64,000 nt of DNA from Hemerocallis citrina. Lineage: Eukaryota; Streptophyta; Magnoliopsida; Asparagales; Asphodelaceae. The notes beneath the pieces were generated by a model that did no database searches, was not told the origin of the DNA, and saw nothing but the letters and a program-made list of their open reading frames with translations. The stretch lies in assembly GCA_017893485.1 (NCBI GenBank), contig JACEHZ010000597.1:310001-374000 (forward strand). The letters run 5' to 3'. Below are positions 59,888-64,000 of the stretch, in pieces; position 1 is the stretch's first letter, and every line of letters begins with the position of its first letter. Both the position numbers and the translations under genes were made by a program.

Positions 59888-60080
59888 ACACCTCGCAAGG
59901 TACCTTCGGATGTCGAACCGTTCCTTTCCTTTCACTTGTATTTTGCTTTTACTTCTTTATTTCCCCAATGTAATAACGGCTCGCAACTTAGAAGCAGCCG
60001 ACAATTAGTTTTCCATAAAGAACATTTTTTCATATTTTACTTGTGAATTGCTTGTATCTCTCTGTTTTTTACCTTCTTTT

Positions 60081-60540
60081 AACTCAAACGACGAGTTCGG
60101 AGTCCAACACTTGGCTCGATTCCGCTTCGCAAGCTCGCTCTTAAGCGAGCTAGAAGTGGTTTGCCATTCGGAATTGCTCCCACAACCGTTGACTAACTCT
60201 AACGACGAGTTCGGAGTCCAACACTTGGCTCGATTCTGCTTCGCAAGCTCGCTCTTAAGCGAGCTAGAAGTGGTTCGCCATTCGGAATTGCTCCCACAAC
60301 CGTTGAAACAAACTCAAACGACGAGTTCGGAATCTAACACTTGGCTCGACTCCGCTTCGCAAGCTCGCTCTTAAGCGAGCGAGAAGTGGTTCGCCATTCG
60401 GAATTGCTCCCACAACCGTTGAAACAGACTCAAACAACGAGTTCAGAGTCCAACACTTGGCTCGACTCCGCTTCGCAAGCTCGCTCTTAAGCGAGCTAGA
60501 AGTGGTTCGTCATTCGGAATTGCTCCCACAACCGGTGAAA
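60081..60540 (+). repeat. 115-bp tandem repeat in gypsy B, four units
   Basis: Units begin near 60081, 60195, 60311 and 60426. Each carries the hairpin AGCTCGCTCTTAAGCGAGCT (8-bp stem) and GCCATTCGGAATTGCTCCCA. Inverted equivalent of 38236-38590. Confidence 0.9.
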
Positions 60541-60962
60541 TATACTCTCGCTCCGCCGTCGCGCGCGAAATTCCTACAACTATACTAAACATGGGAGAAG
60601 CTGGTGCTGGGTCTGCCATTTGTATGCTAGTCTTGGTACACTGCATCTCTTGATCCTCGCAGTTGTAAGGTCATTGATATGAATTTGCTATATTCTTCGT
60701 GTTTCCTCAAGAAAGATGTCAGCTTCAAACATGAACCTATTAAAAGCTTCGTCGCATACAGTGTCTCTACAGTTAGACAAAACTTGCGAAAAGAGCAAAA
60801 TCTCTACAACAAGAGCGCCTAAAGGAGCTAACTTTTGGTTCTTATGGTTCGTTTCAAAATTGGAGTAACCACGGTACATCCCGAGCATACAAACTCTAAT
60901 TTTATTAAAGAACTTTAATGTTATTACAAGACCAAGCTACTACAACAAGGTGCTACAAAAAC

Positions 60963-61822
60963 TCAAAAGCATAATGCAACTCTCTCAACGCTTTTTTGGA
61001 AGGGGACGTTCCGGTTCAAGGACACTCGAGGACGGCGCCGCCTAACCTCGGAGCTCGACTCTAAACCAACAAACTGAGACGCCTCTTCGCCACTACCTTT
61101 AATGGTGGCCCCAACCGAAGCACCGCTTGAGGAAACGGCCACCCCACTCTGAGCGTCAGCAGGACTCCGCCTAACAACAGGCGAGCGAGTCGCGAGTTCA
61201 TAGAAAGAGATTCCTCTCTCGCTCTCTTCTCGGGTACACGACGTACTGCGGACATTGACCCTTTCGGGCTGAGGTTTGAGCCGAGCAACTTCCTCCTCTA
61301 GTTTGACGATCCTATCCTTCAAAATATCATCCTTCACCGATGTTTTGAAAGGGGGGAGTTGGGATGAGCCTGCGACATCAGCGCTCTTGGCTATGATACG
61401 ACGAAGATGAGTCACTTCAATACTTCTGTCGATCGTAACCCTCCTCAATTTGTCGACCTTTGCTGCCAACTCGTCACGCTCGGACATCAGCTTCCCTACC
61501 GTCGAAGCTAATTCTTCTTCCTCTGCCAAAAGTTCCCCTTCGACTACTTCCAAGTGACGAACCTCCGCCAGTAGTTCACCATTCTCTTTGTCGACGCCGA
61601 ACAGCGCTTTGCGAATCAGCTCCACCTCACCTTCGAGACGAGTCTCGCGAGATCGCTTCCGTAGTTGTTTCAACTCGGAAAAATACCCTCTCACAGTTGC
61701 CTTGACATCTTCCAGCTGCAACCTGCACTTGAAGAGGCATTCCCGGCTCCTAGAGAGAGCCCACTTCGCTTTTTTTATCTCAGTACGAAGGTGAGAGGCC
61801 TCGGTTACTGGACCCAGCTCAA
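60963..61822 (-). pseudogene. Antisense coiled-coil ORF 2 of gypsy B
   Basis: Read from an acceptor (CCTTTCAG) at 61823. About 280 residues of Glu/Leu/Lys heptad sequence end with NVRSTSC and a Ser/Arg-rich tail; homologous to 37109-37709. The frame is open to its stop at 60963. It may be spliced to the upstream ORF; its function is unknown. Because gypsy B has lost the upstream half of the gene with its promoter, expression is unlikely. Confidence 0.6.
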
Positions 61823-62181
61823 CCTGAAAGGCGAAAAGATGTCAACACAGAAAGAAAAGGGAGTTCAACATTTAGTGAAGTTTCAATGTGTGCACAACGC
61901 GTAAAATCTCAACGAGTGAAAAGCGTTCAACACTTAGCAAAATTTCAGGGCGTTCACAACTCTTGAAGTTCTCAATATGGGCAAAAACTGTTCAACACAG
62001 CAAAAAACAGGACGAAGGTAAATCATAGTCCAAAATTTTCAAACGTTTGGCCAACAAAAAGTGGGTCGTTTCATTAAACTCCAAAATAGACACAAAAGCG
62101 GTGGCCAGTCCGCAGTTAGGCATTACAACGAAAACAAAACAAAACAAAACAAAGCAAAAACAAGGAGAAGAGGCGACTAAG

Positions 62182-62950
62182 TCAGGGGTCGACCTCATGG
62201 CGTTGTTCGGAAGTGTCGTCGCTCGGCACAGTGACTATCGCCCCCTCCACTTGCACCTCGTCCTCACTTCCACCCTCGGCTTTATCGACTTCCTGCTCGG
62301 GGGCAAGCGACGCCAGGGGCAGCTCTTCTTCCCCCTCTATGCGGTCGTAGAAGTAGTAACCAGAGCTATCGAACCCCGGGATCCGAGCCGCGACATGCTG
62401 CAGCGCTCGGTCATAGGCTTCCTCCATGTTCTTAAACATGTGAGCTTCGGCCTCCTCCTGAATAGCCCGCTCCGCCGCCGCCACCATCGACGCCTGGTTG
62501 GCTAGCGCCTCCTCGGACGTCTTCCGAGCCTCCTCTGACTCCTTCAACGCCTTAGCCAGCTCCTCCTCGAGCCGGGCCTTTTCCTTCTCCAAGGCCCCGA
62601 CCTTAGCAGCCTCGGCGACCGAGTGCTTCAGAGCCTCGGCTAGCTTCACATCCAGACCCGCCACCTCGGCCATGCACGACGCAGAGAACAGCTGCTCGGC
62701 CTCGAGCAATTTAACCGCCTTGGCACGTTCCGACCACTCCCGATCGTTCAGCACGGTCATCTCCTTCGCTTTGCTCGCAAACTCCTCGAGCAAATGGTTG
62801 AAGTGGCATAGGGTCTGCAAGCAATACGAGAAGCTATTAGGCCCGAGCGAAAAGACTTAGAAAAATTTTGGAAAAATTTTTGATACTCACCGACAAGGTG
62901 TTCCGAGTGATCTGCATCGTGTCGTCACCAACGGAACCCGCTTTCAGCGC
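62182..62950 (-). pseudogene. Antisense coiled-coil ORF 1 of gypsy B (5' truncated)
   Basis: The first exon piece (about 62950-62893) ends TLS/GTGAGT. The intron ends CTTGCAG at 62814. The second exon encodes about 210 residues of Ala/Glu-rich coiled coil with the AYDRALQHV patch and an acidic end at 62182. The intron is at the same point as in gypsy A. The N-terminal part, including the PF04195 domain seen in gypsy A, is missing beyond the breakpoint at about 62959. Confidence 0.65.
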
Positions 62951-62959
62951 GGCTCGCAT

Positions 62960-63086
62960 ATTATATATATATTATTATTTTATTATTTTATATATACTTG
63001 ATATGGCTAAAAATAAGGTTAAATCGGAACCGTCCAAATCGGGCGCGAATCTTAAAGCCTGGGAGTAAAATGATAATTTCACCTAC
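62960..63086 (+). repeat. Second copy of gypsy B 5' flank and first 86 bases of its LTR
   Basis: 62960-62999 resembles the AT-rich sequence just before the 5' LTR (both end TATTTTATATATACT), and 63000-63086 repeats the first bases of the LTR (TGATATGGCTAAAAATAAGG). The LTR is then cut by the next insertion. No polypurine tract precedes it, so it is not a normal 3' LTR. Confidence 0.75.
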
Positions 63087-64000
63087 ATGTAATACCCCGC
63101 AAAAATAGCATATGGCTATTTTGCATTGTAATCCGTGCGCAATTGAGAATTGCACGCGATTGTGTGTTTTTCTAATAAAAATAGATTGTTATTTAGAAAT
63201 ATCAGATATACTGTCTATCTTATTTTATGCTTTTGGAGGGTTATTATGAGACAATTTTATGTATTTTTGAATGTTAGTATTTTAAAGAGTGAGAGTTGGG
63301 GGTTATTTGAAATGTATTGGGACTTTGGGGCCTATATGTAATATTCCCCTTATATTAATTATTTATCTATTATTTATTTAATTATTTAATAAAACCCCAT
63401 CCCCTTTCTTTCTTCTTCCCTTCTTCTCTTTTCTTTCCCGATCTCAAAAACCCAGCGCCGAACCCATCGGCCTCTCCCCTTCTCCCGCTCAAATCCGCTT
63501 CGTTCCTTCGCAAATCCAAATTAAATTGAGGAAGTGACTGATTGGAGGGTCCTCTACGTCGTGGCGGAGTCCGTTTTTCGAAAGGGTTTCGAAAAGGTAA
63601 ACCCTAGATTTTATTTTTGTATAAAATTTAGTGTGGTAACTTTATTTTGAGTAAGAATATTATGGTAGGGAGATTGGAAGATGTTGAGAATGGTAGAGAC
63701 GAGAAATTAGCAATTTCTTAGAGATTTTACAAGTTGCTAATAAATTAGGGTTTTGGGTTTGGAAATGAGAATTTAATATATAAATTATCTTCTGCATGGT
63801 AGTAGTAATTGTACTTTAGACATTAGAATAAATTGGGAATGGTTCTAGTAATTGTTTGGGAAATAAAAATCCCTTAGACATTAGATTATTACGTGCATCG
63901 CACGTGTATCCCGAACGTTTTATAAAACGTCTGTGTGATACTAAGATAATTAGTATTATTGTTTTTCCGTAACTGGTTTGGATGCTTGAGCCTTGATTGC
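63087..64000 (+). mobile_element. LTR 3, start of a large LTR (runs out of the window)
   Basis: It starts TGTAATACCCCGCAAAAATA and matches the first 60 bases of solo LTR 2. It inserted into the LTR copy at 63000; the left TSD would be CTACA (63082-63086). A C/T-rich block (63385-63500) may be transcribed leader. It ends beyond 64000. Confidence 0.7.

Larger units (their letters stand above)
54773..62959 (+). mobile_element. Gypsy B: rearranged Tat-type retrotransposon
   Basis: Same family as gypsy A but opposite orientation: 5' LTR, PBS, gag, pol, 115-bp repeats, then the antisense coiled-coil gene on the minus strand. A deletion of roughly 1.25 kb relative to gypsy A removes the zinc knuckle and protease. 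The antisense gene is cut at about 62959, so its N-terminal half, the polypurine tract and a normal 3' LTR are missing. Confidence 0.85.

Noticed and set aside
63890..63910. Helitron-like hairpin ACGTGCATCGCACGT
   Set aside because: No CTAG follows at the right distance, and it lies inside the third large LTR.

Overview
This window looks like repeat-dense nuclear DNA of a flowering plant (the superfamilies present are plant ones; a eudicot is my guess, but nothing in the sequence fixes the species). I see no intact host gene, no tRNA or rRNA gene and no CRISPR array. Nearly all recognisable coding sequence belongs to transposable elements, mostly decayed. Many element borders can be read to the base from target-site duplications (TSDs), so the insertion history can be reconstructed.

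Layout. 1-13304: a Ty1-copia-like LTR fragment; two Helitrons of one family (1252-2350 and 7119-7473); a 3.1-kb Mutator-like element (MULE-1, 2753-5875, 11-bp TSD) with a GRF zinc-finger gene remnant and a transposase N-terminus remnant; a strongly decayed L1-like LINE (about 9950-12245). 13305-45135: one minus-strand Ty3-gypsy element of the Tat type (gypsy A), about 12.7 kb of its own sequence swollen to 31.8 kb by nested insertions. These are a 4.1-kb solo LTR (16672-20774, TSD AGCAA) holding an 874-bp MULE-type MITE (17657-18530, 9-bp TSD), and hAT-1 (21012-36066, TSD AGGAACAC). hAT-1 in turn holds a 1.2-kb hAT-like MITE and hAT-2 (27183-34856, TSD TTCCGACA), which holds another 4.2-kb solo LTR (27231-31405, TSD CAACC). 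That is four levels of nesting.

45211-54308: a short MULE-type MITE, two opposed Helitron 3' ends, AT-rich and palindromic microsatellites, then a 7.3-kb MULE (MULE-2, 46990-54308) with 320-340-bp terminal inverted repeats. MULE-2 carries two convergent genes, a plant-mobile-domain (PMD) gene and a FAR1/MURA-type transposase with a SWIM finger. 54773-62959: a second, plus-strand Tat element (gypsy B), rearranged and lacking protease. 63087-64000: the start of a third large LTR, continuing out of the window.

How the genes relate. In both gypsy elements gag-pol runs in one direction, and a separate coiled-coil gene (antisense ORF) lies between pol and the 3' LTR on the opposite strand. In gypsy A it has its own TATA box, and an intron sits at the same place in both copies. 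hAT-1 encodes a DUF659-type transposase and, downstream on the same strand, exons that look taken from a host kinase and a host cytochrome P450. A recurring motif is arrays of short perfect palindromes inside Mutator-type elements, with a different core in each family.
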